64,000 nt of DNA from Rhizobium freirei PRF 81 (GTDB lineage Bacteria > Pseudomonadota > Alphaproteobacteria > Rhizobiales > Rhizobiaceae), in contig NZ_AQHN01000016.1 in assembly GCF_000359745.1 (NCBI RefSeq), positions 55,385-119,384 on the forward strand, written 5' to 3'. The position numbers and the translations under genes were made by a program. The stretch's first letter is position 1; each line of letters begins with the position of its first letter. Below the pieces are notes generated by a model. The model was given only the letters and a program-made list of their open reading frames with translations, did no database searches and was not told where the DNA came from. Shown one piece after another: positions 1 through 9,040 of this stretch.

Positions 1-410
1 AAAATGCCCTTCTTTACCGCACGGGCGAGAAGAGCGTCGAGATCAGGCATCGGCTTCAATATCTGTACGCCATTCTCTTCGGCGGCCAGGCCCTTGTCGA
101 CTTTGAGGAAGGGCACGATCCCGCGGTCCTCCCAGAGATAGGAAGGAACCGGTTTGCCCTTGGCTTCGCCGTCCATGGTCTTCTCGAAAAGGATGGCGCC
201 AATCACCTTGTCGCCAGAAAAGGCGGGAGCTGTCATGATGCGCACCCGCATTTCGTGCATCAGACGAAACATTTCTTCTTCGCCGTGATAGTCGGAATCG
301 GCGATCCCATAGAGACGCAAGGCGCCTGGCGTCGAACCTCCGCTTTGATCAAGGGCGGCAATGAAGCCCTTCTTGCCGGACATTTGCGACATCATCTTTA
401 CGTCAGCCAT
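1..410 (-). CDS. fda: Class I fructose-bisphosphate aldolase, N-terminal part (runs off the left edge)
   Basis: The minus frame is open from ATG at 410 to the window edge (136 codons). It begins MADVKMMSQMSGKKGFIAAL and carries the conserved N-terminal blocks of the small bacterial class I aldolases: ALDQSGGSTPGAL, the EMF-LMHEMR helix, IMTAPAFSGDK, GAILFEKTMDG and VPFLKVDKGL. The family cleaves fructose-1,6-bisphosphate to DHAP and glyceraldehyde-3-phosphate through a Schiff-base lysine; that lysine lies in the missing C-terminal half. The start is supported by GGGGAGAA directly upstream on the minus strand. About 45 percent of a usual ~295-residue protein is present. Its relatives could act on other ketose phosphates, so the substrate is inferred from the family. 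Confidence 0.85.
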   Translation of the reverse strand, partial: MADVKMMSQMSGKKGFIAALDQSGGSTPGALRLYGIADSDYHGEEEMFRLMHEMRVRIMTAPAFSGDKVIGAILFEKTMDGEAKGKPVPSYLWEDRGIVPFLKVDKGLAAEENGVQILKPMPDLDALLARAVKKGI

Positions 411-992
411 ACTATTCTCCCCATTGCGTAACGCCGAGCACTGCGCGCGAGCTTTCTCGGTCGGACGAGCGTGATTATATCACAGGCATGTTATACGCTT
501 ATTTGTCAGTCGTTCTAAACCACCATTCTCAACTCTTAGGTTTTCTTGGTTCCTCACTGGTTTTTTTCACGTCTAGATCAATGATCAGCGCACGCTTTGC
601 CGCTCAAATCAATGCGTCCGAGCCATGAAGTGAGGCTCCTTGGATGTTTGCCACAGTGAAGATTTCAAACGGTGGGATAGGGAGAGCTATCCTCGGCATT
701 TGGCGCCCGCTCAAAGCCTGCGCCACAACCTGAGAGGGAGCTCCCGCGGCCTGTGGGACCAAACGCGAGAATACAGCTTTATTGAAGCCGTCGGTCAGGC
801 CTTTGCGTTTCGACTGTTCGATACGCCGCACGGCCGACCCCTTTATCCATCATCTAAGCCTATTCGTTCGGATTGCGTTCATGTGAACTGGATATAGTGG
901 CGGGAAAATGACCGAGCGATCCTTGCGGACAGGCCCTGACTCCCAATCAAACGGCCTTTCATTCGTCAGACGTGGTTCTGACGAAGGAGATA
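411..992. other. Intergenic region with no convincing gene
   Basis: This 580-bp stretch separates the divergent aldolase gene from the small peptide gene at 993. It is more AT-rich near 470-560, as expected for promoters. Short open frames on both strands between 604 and 897 have no recognisable motif and no good ribosome site, so I do not call them genes. The tail at 900-985 holds the leader of the small peptide gene. Confidence 0.5.
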
Positions 993-1175
993 ATGATGGA
1001 ACATGATGAAAACTCGAAACTTGAGCGGCGGCAGTATGTTCGAAAGGCAGTTCTGACCATTTTTGCCGGCGCAGCCCTCGCAGCCCTTGGGGCGTGGCTT
1101 GTCCAGCCTGAAGCGGCCTCGGCGAAGCTGCATCAGCCCTCCCCGGATTCAAAAGAATCGACGGTTTCGCTTTAG
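993..1175 (+). CDS. Small exported or membrane-anchored peptide, function unknown
   Basis: A 60-residue ORF starting at ATG 993 (a second ATG follows at 996), preceded by a good AAGGAGA site at 984-990. The sequence is MMEHDENSKLERRQYVRKAV, then a hydrophobic stretch (about residues 22-40) and an ASA site, followed by a short polar tail. The RRQYVRK motif before the hydrophobic stretch is twin-arginine-like but not a canonical SRRxFLK motif. It could be an exported peptide or the leader of a broken gene. No family was recognised and nothing is known of its role. It stands alone between two long gene-poor stretches. Confidence 0.5.
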   Translation: MMEHDENSKLERRQYVRKAVLTIFAGAALAALGAWLVQPEAASAKLHQPSPDSKESTVSL

Positions 1176-1967
1176 GGACCTTCTTACAAAGTCCTGATGG
1201 CTGGGTCTGCGGGTAACGGTCTCTCGCCGCGGTGCCAAACCGTCAATGTGTGCTGTGGTTCGAAGACGCCATCGGTACGTTCCGTTCGGCTGTCCATGTG
1301 TTGGGCAGATTTGTGGATATGATCCAGGTCAAAGCGATTACGGAAGCAAGGCCTAGCCATGTCTCCCATGATTGCTGACGAAACGGCAGCGGCCAGCGCG
1401 ACCGGGAGAGCTTTGGATCAAATGGCATCCGTCAACCCCTTGCTTTCGTGAAAGCCATCAGCATTGAGACGATGGGCCTGGATCAATACCGTGATCGCCT
1501 CCTGTGTCTTCGCGTCCACTCCACTCACCTACCTTACGTCTGCCAAGTTCCAATTGTCTAGTACTCATATCGACAATATCTAGTAACGGACCCAGAGGCG
1601 ACTAAGGGAGTTTTCAATTTCAGCTGATTGCGTAGCAAATATTTCTGCAAACGACTTTCATGGCAGAGACATGCGAATGCGCTTTATGAGATTTGCCTGC
1701 CTATGAGCTGCAAACGGCGAGATCGACGGTTCGCCAAGGAGCACAGGGCAGCCGACTGCTGAGCCCTTCGATCGGATCAAACACCTGCTGTGCATGACCT
1801 CTACCCCGCGAGTGCCTGACCCCACCTCACCGACTAGTCCCATCGCAATCCAGGTGGCCCTGCCCTGTGCTCCATCAGTCTGGCCATCAAGCGCCGACTA
1901 TGGTTTCATGGTGCCAGCCTGTTGAAAATATTATGCTGCAACCGCCAAAGTCAGAAGGCCCTACCTT
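1176..1967. other. Long gene-poor stretch
   Basis: About 790 bp without a supportable gene. Only short frames occur, with no codon bias or known motif. The region around 1530-1600 is AT-rich and contains two copies of a CTAGTA-type word about 30 bp apart (CTAGTACTCATATC and ATCTAGTAACG), without further structure that I can interpret. Confidence 0.4.
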
Positions 1968-2678
1968 ATGCGTCAGCCCCGCATAGCCGTCATTCTCGAC
2001 GAAAATACCAGTACGGGCGGAACCCGCTACGAGGCGGGCAAAGGCTATTTTCGCGGCGTGCGAGATGCGGGAGGTCTTCCCTTTGGCATCCCATATGTGC
2101 CCGAGATCGTCGACATCGTTTTGAATGAGTTCGATGGTCTCGTGTCCGTGGGCGGCCGGTTTGCCTATCCCGACGACTGGTACATTGCGGGCGAAGTGTC
2201 GAAAGCGCCGCCTTCGGAACGTCTCGACGTCGAAAGGGCAATCGTTGCCGGTTTCCTTCAGCGGGATAAGCCTATTCTCGGCATATGCGCCGGCATGCAG
2301 ATGCTGGCCTGCCTGAATGGTTGTCGCCTCACGCCGGATCTACGCGCAACCTTTCCGACCGCAGGTGAACATGACAAGCGAGACCATCTTCATCCTGTCG
2401 ACATTCTTCCAGAATCCCGTTTGGCGGGAATCATCGGGAAAAACCGCATTGAGGTAAATACCTTCCACCGCGAAGCGATTGCGCAGTTGTCGCCCGCCGT
2501 GATTGCAAGCGCGAAAACAGAAGACGGCATCATCGAGGCGATTGAAGTCGTCTCCGCCTCCTTTGCAATCGGCCTTCAATGGCATCAGGAGCAATTTACG
2601 GAGACGGATCACCCTGGAAACGCTGTTTTTCAAAGCTTTGTGAAAGCGGCATCTGGCATCAAGCCGGTCGGTGGATGA
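1968..2678 (+). CDS. Gamma-glutamyl-gamma-aminobutyrate hydrolase-like class I glutamine amidotransferase
   Basis: A 236-residue cytoplasmic protein of the PuuD / peptidase C26 family. The nucleophile elbow GICAGMQ places the catalytic cysteine near residue 107; the HREA block near 171 and the QWHQE block near 205 supply the His and Glu of the triad. The family hydrolyses gamma-glutamyl amides, for example gamma-glutamyl-GABA in putrescine breakdown. Start ATG 1968 follows a CAGAAGG site. No puu genes lie beside it, so the substrate is open; another gamma-glutamyl amide is equally possible. It reads towards the oxoacid dehydrogenase operon with about 220 bp between them. Confidence 0.8.
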   Translation: MRQPRIAVILDENTSTGGTRYEAGKGYFRGVRDAGGLPFGIPYVPEIVDIVLNEFDGLVSVGGRFAYPDDWYIAGEVSKAPPSERLDVERAIVAGFLQRDKPILGICAGMQMLACLNGCRLTPDLRATFPTAGEHDKRDHLHPVDILPESRLAGIIGKNRIEVNTFHREAIAQLSPAVIASAKTEDGIIEAIEVVSASFAIGLQWHQEQFTETDHPGNAVFQSFVKAASGIKPVGG

Positions 2679-2898
2679 GGTTTACAGCCTATTGCGAGCC
2701 GATTGCCAAACTCATTCCTGCATGTCTTTCGCCGCCGCTGCTTCCAGCATTGTGATTTCTGCGCCGACAGGCGAGAGAAGCCGCAAACGCGAAAATTACG
2801 AAAGACGCTGCACCGGCTGCCGTTTGTGTGATCGCGACCATCGCAGCCATGGATGCTTGGGTTACGCAGAACATCCGCCGATTGCGAGGGCGTGAAAA

Positions 2899-4155
2899 TC
2901 AAACTTCGAGTTCACTCGGCCACGATTCCAAGGTTCGGACGAATTCAGTTAGCCACGCGTTCGTTTGATGACCGTCGAGAGAGCGGTGATCGATGGTGAG
3001 CGACACATAGGCCATCGGCCGAATTTGAATAGTGTCGGCTCCGTCGACCTCCCGCACGACGACGCGTTTCTCAAGCTTGCCGACGCCCAGGATGGCAGAC
3101 TGCGGCTGATTGATGATGATCGGCGCCGCGAGTAGAGAGCCCGATACACCGTGATTGGAGATAGTGAAGGTGCCACCCTTCAACTCTTCCGGTTTGAGCG
3201 TGTTGCTGCGAGCGCGGCTCGTCAAATCCTGGAGCCTGGCGGCTATTTCCTGCAGCGAAAGGCGCTGCGCCTCACGGATCACGGGGACCACGAGACCCTT
3301 GCCTCCAAGAGCCGCTCCAACGCCGATGTTAATGTCGTCGAAGATTTCCAGGCTGTCGTCGTGCCATTGGCTATTCACTTCCGGAACGACCCTCATGGCA
3401 GCGACGCAGGCAGCCACGATATAGGCGGTATAGGAGAGGCTCATCCCTTCCGACTTCGTCGCACGCTTATAAGCCTCGCGGTGGCGCGTGACGGCGGTGA
3501 AATCAGCTTCGAAGACTGCCGTGACCTGTGGTGCGGTGGCCAGCGAGTGTGACATGTGCTTCGCAATCGCGAGCCGCATCGCAGAATGCGGAATTTTCCG
3601 CGACGCGTCGCTCGTCAAGGGTATCGGCGGCAGAGCAGACCGAGCAAGGGCGCTCTCGTTTGGCTTGACCGATGGCGTTGGTTCGGAAGACGGCGCGGCG
3701 ATCGGTTCAGCTCCAGTGCGATCGCGCGCCCGATCCATATCGGCTCTTGTCACACGGCCGTCTTTGCCGGTCCCACCGACGGTCGCCGGGTCAATGCCAT
3801 ACTCTGCGACTGCGCGGCGCACAGCCGGCGAATAATGCCTGTTTACCTCATGCGCGCTGATTTTGCTTTCGGCTGCCGCAGCCGGCGCAGCCGTTTGACC
3901 CAACCGATCGATGTCGCCGACCGTCATGCGCCCGAGAACCGAGCCAGGCGTCGCGTCATCACCGTTATTCATGCTGATTTCGGTCAAAATACCATCGCAG
4001 GGAGCTGGAATCTCCTGGGTGACTTTGTCCGTTTCAAGCTCAACCAAAGCGTCGCCTTGCGCAACTCTGTCACCGATTTGCTTCAGCCAGTTTCTGACCA
4101 CGGCCTTGGTGCCTTCCTGCTCGATCGGAGCGAGGATATCGATTGCATCGCTCAT
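2899..4155 (-). CDS. Dihydrolipoamide acyltransferase, E2 of a 2-oxoacid dehydrogenase complex
   Basis: 418 residues with the usual E2 layout: N-terminal lipoyl domain with the lipoylated lysine in ETDKVTQE (Lys44), an Ala/Pro/Ser-rich linker, a peripheral subunit-binding domain around 110-145 (SPAVRRAVAEYGI), and a C-terminal acyltransferase domain ending in the catalytic DHRSLDG. It moves the acyl group made by E1 to CoA. I chose ATG 4155, which is separated from the E1 stop by two bases, over an upstream TTG at 4161. The partner E1 is the fused gene just upstream. Branched-chain oxoacid or pyruvate/acetoin-type substrates are all possible; the neighbouring Lrp-type regulator favours a branched-chain role. 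No E3 gene is present nearby. Confidence 0.9.
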   Translation of the reverse strand: MSDAIDILAPIEQEGTKAVVRNWLKQIGDRVAQGDALVELETDKVTQEIPAPCDGILTEISMNNGDDATPGSVLGRMTVGDIDRLGQTAAPAAAAESKISAHEVNRHYSPAVRRAVAEYGIDPATVGGTGKDGRVTRADMDRARDRTGAEPIAAPSSEPTPSVKPNESALARSALPPIPLTSDASRKIPHSAMRLAIAKHMSHSLATAPQVTAVFEADFTAVTRHREAYKRATKSEGMSLSYTAYIVAACVAAMRVVPEVNSQWHDDSLEIFDDINIGVGAALGGKGLVVPVIREAQRLSLQEIAARLQDLTSRARSNTLKPEELKGGTFTISNHGVSGSLLAAPIIINQPQSAILGVGKLEKRVVVREVDGADTIQIRPMAYVSLTIDHRSLDGHQTNAWLTEFVRTLESWPSELEV

Positions 4156-4157
4156 TC

Positions 4158-6236
4158 TCAAAACTCCAAAAGCTCAGCAATTCGCTTCGCGATGCGTTCG
4201 ACGGACGGCACCGCCCAGTCCAGGAGGACAGGATTGTGCGGGCTGGGGATATCCGGCATGGTCAGACGAGAGACTGGCGCGTCGAGGTCCATAAAAGCCT
4301 TGTCGGCGACAACGGCTGAAATTTCGGCACCAAAACCCGCGGAGCCAAGATCTTCATGAATGATCAGGCAGCGACGCGTCTTCCTGACCGAGGATAGTAC
4401 CGCATCCTGGTCCCACGGCATCAATGTTCGCAAATCGATGACGTCGGCAGAGATGCCTTCGGCTGCATCTTCGCAGCGTTGAACCATAGCGCCCCACGTC
4501 ACGATGGTGATGTCGGAGCCCGTACGGGTGAACTTCGCCTTCCCGAAAGGAAGCGTGAAATTGTCGCCCGGATATGAGCGGCGGGCCCAGGCATGATCGA
4601 GCATCGCGCGGTGCTCGAAGAAGATGACCGGATCATTTCCACGAAGCGAGGTGCGGAGCAAGCCGACGGCGTCCTCCGCATTCGACGGGACGGCCACCTT
4701 CCATCCCGGCTGGTGAACGAAAGCGACTTCGTTCGTCTGGCTATGCCAAGGGTCGCCGCATTTGAAGAAGCCTCCCGGCATACGAACGACGATCGGCGCT
4801 GCAAACCGATTGTTCGTGCGCCAGCGGATCGTGCCGCAATCGTTGATTTGCTCGGTTGCGGGTTCGGCATATTTCCGGAACTGGATTTCAGGAACCGGCA
4901 CCAGGCCGGCGAGCGCCATTCCAACCGCGCGGCCAATGATGCCCTCTTCCGACAGGGACGTGTCGAAGACGCGCTCGCTTCCGAATTTCTCCTGGAGGCC
5001 GAGAGTTACGGCATGAACGCCGCCCTTGGGGCCGATGTCCTCGCCGAAGATGACAACCCGGTCGTTGATCGACATTTCCAAGTCGAGCGTCTTGCGGATC
5101 GCCGTCACCATGTTGATCCGAGGTCCGGATGTCTCTGGAACCTCGGAACTTGCCGGAGGGGTGTAGCCCGCGCGATACTGTCCGCCCATCACCTGCATTT
5201 CACCGTTGAAGAAGACATGGTTCGTCACCGTGGCGGGATCGGCAACCGGACGGCTTTCGGCGGCCTCGCGCGCGGTTTCGGCGGCGGCGCGAGCCTTCAT
5301 CTGTGTGGCTTCCCATTCTTCGACCGTCATCACTGCAGGCACGAGATACTCCTTCAGGCGGGGGAGCGGATCACGCTCCCATTCTTGACGAACGGTATCT
5401 TCGCTTTTGTAAGTTTGAGTGTCCTGGAAGCTATGACCCTCCAGGCGCGGAACGGTAAGGCGCAGCAAGGCGGGCTTGCGCTTCTCGCGAACGTAGGTGA
5501 CGGCCTCCTGGGAGAGGCGTGCTGCTGCCGCAGGGTCGCAACCGTCGCCGTCGAAGATTTTGAGGTCGTTCCAGCTTGCCAGGTTTGCAGCGATGTTCCC
5601 GCCCGGCGTTTGCATCGTGGAAGGAACCGAGATGCCGAAACCATTGTCCTCGATATAGAATAGCATCGGCAGGGATTGGGTCGTTGCAGCCGTGATGGCC
5701 GCCCAGAAACCGTTGGACGCAACCGATCCGTCACCGCCCAACGCCACGCCGATGTCGCAGTCGTACTCCCTCCGGCCCAGCGTCGTCGAATAATATTTCA
5801 TAGCCTGGGCCCAACCGGCCGTGGGCGTGTACTGAGCGCCGACGCCGCCGCACATTGGCAGTGCGGACGCACCGGAAAGATTCGGATAATTGAAGACGAC
5901 GCCTATGTCGCGTCCGTCAGAATATCCGCCAGCGCGACCCATTGCGGAGCCGAGGGCATCTGCAGGGTTCACGCCAAGTGAGAGAAGAAGCGGACGGGAC
6001 CGGTAATAACCACAGGTCGCATCGTGGGAACCCGTCAACTGCATGCCCAGAAGGATTTGCGCCATGTCGTGCCCACGGGCAGAAAACTGATAGAGCACCT
6101 TCTTTTCCGGCACAAGGCGGGTTTCCTCCATCTCATCCAGGGCCCGAGAAAGATGGAGAAGGTAGGCGACTTTCTGCCAGTCGATCCGATCGTCCGGCGA
6201 GTTCCGCTCGTGACTTTTGACGGCAATCTGATCCAT
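4158..6236 (-). CDS. Fused alpha-beta E1 of a 2-oxoacid dehydrogenase (thiamine diphosphate-dependent)
   Basis: 692 residues. The first half is E1-alpha-like, with the thiamine-diphosphate motif beginning GGDGSVASNGFWAAI and ending IEDN. A charged Ala/Glu linker (about 320-360) leads to an E1-beta-like half (GEDIGPKGGVHAVT, FDTSLSEEGIIGRAVGMALAG, EIQFRKYAEPATEQI, C-terminal transketolase domain). It decarboxylates a 2-oxoacid and passes the acyl group to E2 encoded two bases downstream. In most bacteria alpha and beta are separate genes, so this is a natural fusion. ATG 6236 follows GGGAGG. The pair is divergent from an Lrp/AsnC regulator, an arrangement reminiscent of Pseudomonas bkd operons and BkdR. 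The substrate is therefore inferred to be a branched-chain oxoacid. Confidence 0.88.
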   Translation of the reverse strand: MDQIAVKSHERNSPDDRIDWQKVAYLLHLSRALDEMEETRLVPEKKVLYQFSARGHDMAQILLGMQLTGSHDATCGYYRSRPLLLSLGVNPADALGSAMGRAGGYSDGRDIGVVFNYPNLSGASALPMCGGVGAQYTPTAGWAQAMKYYSTTLGRREYDCDIGVALGGDGSVASNGFWAAITAATTQSLPMLFYIEDNGFGISVPSTMQTPGGNIAANLASWNDLKIFDGDGCDPAAAARLSQEAVTYVREKRKPALLRLTVPRLEGHSFQDTQTYKSEDTVRQEWERDPLPRLKEYLVPAVMTVEEWEATQMKARAAAETAREAAESRPVADPATVTNHVFFNGEMQVMGGQYRAGYTPPASSEVPETSGPRINMVTAIRKTLDLEMSINDRVVIFGEDIGPKGGVHAVTLGLQEKFGSERVFDTSLSEEGIIGRAVGMALAGLVPVPEIQFRKYAEPATEQINDCGTIRWRTNNRFAAPIVVRMPGGFFKCGDPWHSQTNEVAFVHQPGWKVAVPSNAEDAVGLLRTSLRGNDPVIFFEHRAMLDHAWARRSYPGDNFTLPFGKAKFTRTGSDITIVTWGAMVQRCEDAAEGISADVIDLRTLMPWDQDAVLSSVRKTRRCLIIHEDLGSAGFGAEISAVVADKAFMDLDAPVSRLTMPDIPSPHNPVLLDWAVPSVERIAKRIAELLEF

Positions 6237-6322
6237 GAAAGCCTCCCAGAGATTACATTCTGCTCAGCCTATTCGAATGTCGAGCTGATTTCCTTTCAAT
6301 TTTGACGGGATTCACCTATGAT

Positions 6323-6340
6323 ATGAAACATTCATTTCAT
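6323..6340. promoter_or_regulatory. Candidate Lrp-type operator between the divergent oxoacid dehydrogenase operon and its regulator
   Basis: An inverted repeat ATGAAA-N6-TTTCAT lies in the 120-bp divergent intergenic region, 18 bp before the preferred start of the Lrp gene. Lrp/AsnC proteins often bind AT-rich dyads of about this size. No binding evidence exists; this is pattern only. Confidence 0.35.
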
Positions 6341-6358
6341 CACTTAGGATATTTACGA

Positions 6359-6826
6359 GTGGAACAAGTCACCCTTGATAATGTCGATAAAGCCATACTC
6401 CGCGTTTTGCAGGAGCATGGCGACATAAGCCAGGCGCTGTTGGCGGAGAAGGTCGGAGCCTCGCCGGCCTCTTGTTGGCGGAGAATAACGAAGCTGGAAG
6501 AAGCAGGGGTGTTGCGCAAAACCGTCCGGCTTGTCGACGCTGACACGATCGGCAAAGGGCTCAATGTATTTTGTCAGGTCAGAATGAAATCCCACGATCC
6601 AGGCGCCAGGCACGACTTCGAGTTGTTCATCAATAGCCATCGAGAGGTGCTCGAATGCTATTCGATGTCTGGCGAGTGGGATTACGTCATTCGTGCTGTG
6701 GTCGGTGATGTTCGCGAGTATGAAGCACTGCTCATGAGGGGAATTTTGACGCATGATGCGGTGCTGACGTCATCGTCTCACTTCGCTTTGAAAACGGTAA
6801 AATACACTACGTCCTTGCCCATTTGA
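6359..6826 (+). CDS. Lrp/AsnC family transcriptional regulator
   Basis: About 155 residues from GTG 6359: an N-terminal winged HTH (LDNVDKAILRVLQEHGDISQ, then ALLAEKVGASPASCWRRITKLEEAGVL) and a RAM ligand-binding domain (GEWDYVIRAVVGDVREYEALL). Members sense amino acids or related metabolites and often control the adjacent operon. GTG 6359 has AGGAT at a good distance and gives the usual Lrp length; an in-frame ATG at 6323 or TTG at 6302 would add 12-19 residues and run through the candidate operator. Divergent placement from the E1/E2 operon suggests it is the local, BkdR-like activator. Confidence 0.88.
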   Translation: MEQVTLDNVDKAILRVLQEHGDISQALLAEKVGASPASCWRRITKLEEAGVLRKTVRLVDADTIGKGLNVFCQVRMKSHDPGARHDFELFINSHREVLECYSMSGEWDYVIRAVVGDVREYEALLMRGILTHDAVLTSSSHFALKTVKYTTSLPI

Positions 6827-6970
6827 CCGGGTCACAGCCCTTCCAAAATAATCGCAGACAAGCCGTGTCCCGGAGATAAAGGCATGAGGCGACGACGAGA
6901 TGCCGATCCTTTGCCAACCGGCGATTTTGTGCCGTTCATCGAGGTCGGTACGGGAGCAGGTGGTTTTGAG

Positions 6971-7003
6971 AAAAGACCCGCCGGCTTGAGGCGGGCGGGT
7001 CTT
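6971..7003 (-). terminator. Rho-independent terminator of the amine oxidase operon
   Basis: On the minus strand a GC-rich hairpin with 10-bp arms (AAGACCCGCC at 6973-6982 pairing with GGCGGGTCTT at 6994-7003) is followed by a T-rich run (TCTTTTCTC). It lies about 25 bp past the tynA stop, so it should end the feaB-tynA transcript. Confidence 0.75.
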
Positions 7004-7027
7004 CCCAAGCAGCTTATCTGCCTGCCG

Positions 7028-9010
7028 TCACTGGGCGTCGCGGATGGTCAACGCCGGGTTATGGGCAAAGAAGTTATGCGGCTCGATGTGGATGGTCTTC
7101 CACTCGGTCGACATCACCGGCCAGTCCTCCATGCGGGGGATGTGGTGGAAGCCGGCGGTGAACCAGGTCACGATGTCCTTGCCCATCAGCGGCTTGTTGG
7201 CCTTGACCCATTCCGGCAGCGTGTCGGAGCCGTCGCTCTGCATGGCGAATTTACCACCGGCATACTGCTGGTCCGGGTCATACACCGTGTTCCAGACCGA
7301 ATATTCGATATAGGCGTTGCGCTTCATCGGCGGGTCCTTGGCGAAGTCGAAGGGACCGTAGGCCACATCGCCATGATGGATCATCCAGCCCGGTTCCTGG
7401 CCAAGATAGCCCTTGCGGGACGGATCGGAGATCATGAAGTAGCGCGGCTTCATCGCCGAAAGCTGGTAGCGCGCTTCCATCTCGGTCTTCGGCATCGTGT
7501 GCTGTACTTCCCACATCGACCGGCGCGGGTTCTTCGGATCGACCTTGGAGGGCACGATATCCATGGTGCCGAAATGGTTCACCGGCTGGTCGACGTCGAA
7601 GTCGATGCGGAAGTTGAAGTAGTGGTCGTGGTTGGCGGCCACCAGGTTCGGGGCGATGAGCGTGCCGTGCGCGGTGTCTGCCGCCGCCGTCGCGTCGTCC
7701 ATCGAGGTCGAGGCCACGCCCTTCACGGCATCGAGGCCGGTCGCGCCGATCATGATGCGGATCTGACCGTCCTGCTGCAGCCGATAGTCCATCAGATAGT
7801 CGTAGTTGCCGACTTCCGATGCCGTCCGCACGACCAGTTCCGTCGCCGGGCGGCCTTCGGCCGGAAGCGGCTTGTCGGGCGTCTGGGCGAAGACTTCGAA
7901 GTGACGCCAGGCCGGGTCGCCGATCGAGCGCTCGAAGACGCAGATCGCATTCGGGATCGTCAGCGGGTTGCCCTTGTCGTCTGCGATGGTCGCCGGCAGG
8001 AAGGTGGCGTAGCTCGGGCAGTCAACGCCGGCGCGCAGCGGGCTCAGGAACAGACCGAAGCCATACTCTCCGCTATCCATATAGGTGCGCCAGTACCAGC
8101 CCTCGGTCGGATCCATGTAAGGCACGAAGACTTCCGAAAGATGCGACTGGTAGATCACCGAACGCCACGTGTCGCCGTCCTTGACGTCGAGATTGGAAAG
8201 CACCAGGCCCGGGCGCTTGTCGACACGGAAGTTGAAGCGCCAGATGTCCCAGTCCAGGTGGGTGCCGTTGATCTTGTAGTTCGGGCCGCCCTCCTGGGAA
8301 AGCTTGGCCATGTTCATCTGCGGGCGCAACGGCTCACGCGCCCCGACTTCTTTCTCGGTATAACCCCAATTGTCCTTCGGGCCATCGATGGCGCCGGTGT
8401 CGATGACCTTCAGCACCTTCTTCTTGCCGATGTCGTAGACGGCGAAGAGGCCTTCGATCGGCTTGGCGTAGTAGTTGGAGCCTTCCGGAACGCGGTAGCA
8501 GGGCACTTTCATCAGCCGGGAATTCTTGTATTCCTCGGTGAAGAAGTTGCCTGCCGTCAGCGGCAGGCAGAAGGCCTGCTCCGGCGTCAAGCCGCGCTTC
8601 TTCAGGCCAGCCACCATCTCGGGGTTCTGCAGCGCGCCGGCCAGCGCGTCCATGAATTCGGTGAAGAGGACCATCGGCTGGCCCTTGATCGGCGTCGTGC
8701 TTTCGACCTTGCCGGTCGTGATGTTGACGACCGCTTCCTTGAACCCTTCAGGGCTCGTCAGCTGCACCTTCGCCTCGCGGTCGAGCGGCTTGTCGCCGTC
8801 TTTCCAGGAGAGCGCGGCGGCCTTGGCCGGCTCCTTGAGCTCGATCAGCGGATAGAGCGTGTTGTCGTCCACCACCTTCTCGTCACGCAGGATCCTGTTG
8901 ATCTTCTGGTATTCCTCTGCCGTCAGCCCATCCAACGGATGGGCGAACGCGGCGGGCGCGCCAAGCGCCAGCACGAGGCCGGCCGAGGCGAGATATCGCG
9001 TTACTCTCAT
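7028..9010 (-). CDS. tynA: Periplasmic copper-containing primary amine oxidase
   Basis: 660 residues with a signal peptide (1-23, ending AAFA before HPL). The topaquinone precursor is Tyr403 in GNYDY, the catalytic base is Asp312 in YMDSGEYGFG, and copper ligands are His461 and His463 (NHDHYF) plus a His in TAGFHHIPRMEDW near the C-terminus. The family oxidises primary amines to aldehydes with release of ammonia and peroxide; TynA types act on phenylethylamine and tyramine. It follows the aldehyde dehydrogenase gene by 30 bp on the same strand and lies beside the paa genes, so phenylethylamine is the likely substrate. It lacks the N-terminal D1 stalk domain of E. coli TynA, as do many members. 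Confidence 0.93.
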   Translation of the reverse strand: MRVTRYLASAGLVLALGAPAAFAHPLDGLTAEEYQKINRILRDEKVVDDNTLYPLIELKEPAKAAALSWKDGDKPLDREAKVQLTSPEGFKEAVVNITTGKVESTTPIKGQPMVLFTEFMDALAGALQNPEMVAGLKKRGLTPEQAFCLPLTAGNFFTEEYKNSRLMKVPCYRVPEGSNYYAKPIEGLFAVYDIGKKKVLKVIDTGAIDGPKDNWGYTEKEVGAREPLRPQMNMAKLSQEGGPNYKINGTHLDWDIWRFNFRVDKRPGLVLSNLDVKDGDTWRSVIYQSHLSEVFVPYMDPTEGWYWRTYMDSGEYGFGLFLSPLRAGVDCPSYATFLPATIADDKGNPLTIPNAICVFERSIGDPAWRHFEVFAQTPDKPLPAEGRPATELVVRTASEVGNYDYLMDYRLQQDGQIRIMIGATGLDAVKGVASTSMDDATAAADTAHGTLIAPNLVAANHDHYFNFRIDFDVDQPVNHFGTMDIVPSKVDPKNPRRSMWEVQHTMPKTEMEARYQLSAMKPRYFMISDPSRKGYLGQEPGWMIHHGDVAYGPFDFAKDPPMKRNAYIEYSVWNTVYDPDQQYAGGKFAMQSDGSDTLPEWVKANKPLMGKDIVTWFTAGFHHIPRMEDWPVMSTEWKTIHIEPHNFFAHNPALTIRDAQ

Positions 9011-9040
9011 TGTCTCCTCCCTTGTGTTCTCATCGATGCA

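Noticed and set aside
604..897. Short open frames on both strands upstream of the small peptide gene
   Set aside because: No ribosome site, motif or codon bias that supports either.
2689..2874. A 61-codon hydrophobic minus-strand frame between the amidotransferase and E2 genes
   Set aside because: No ribosome site or homologue known to me; the gap is only about 220 bp and probably serves as a convergent 3' region.
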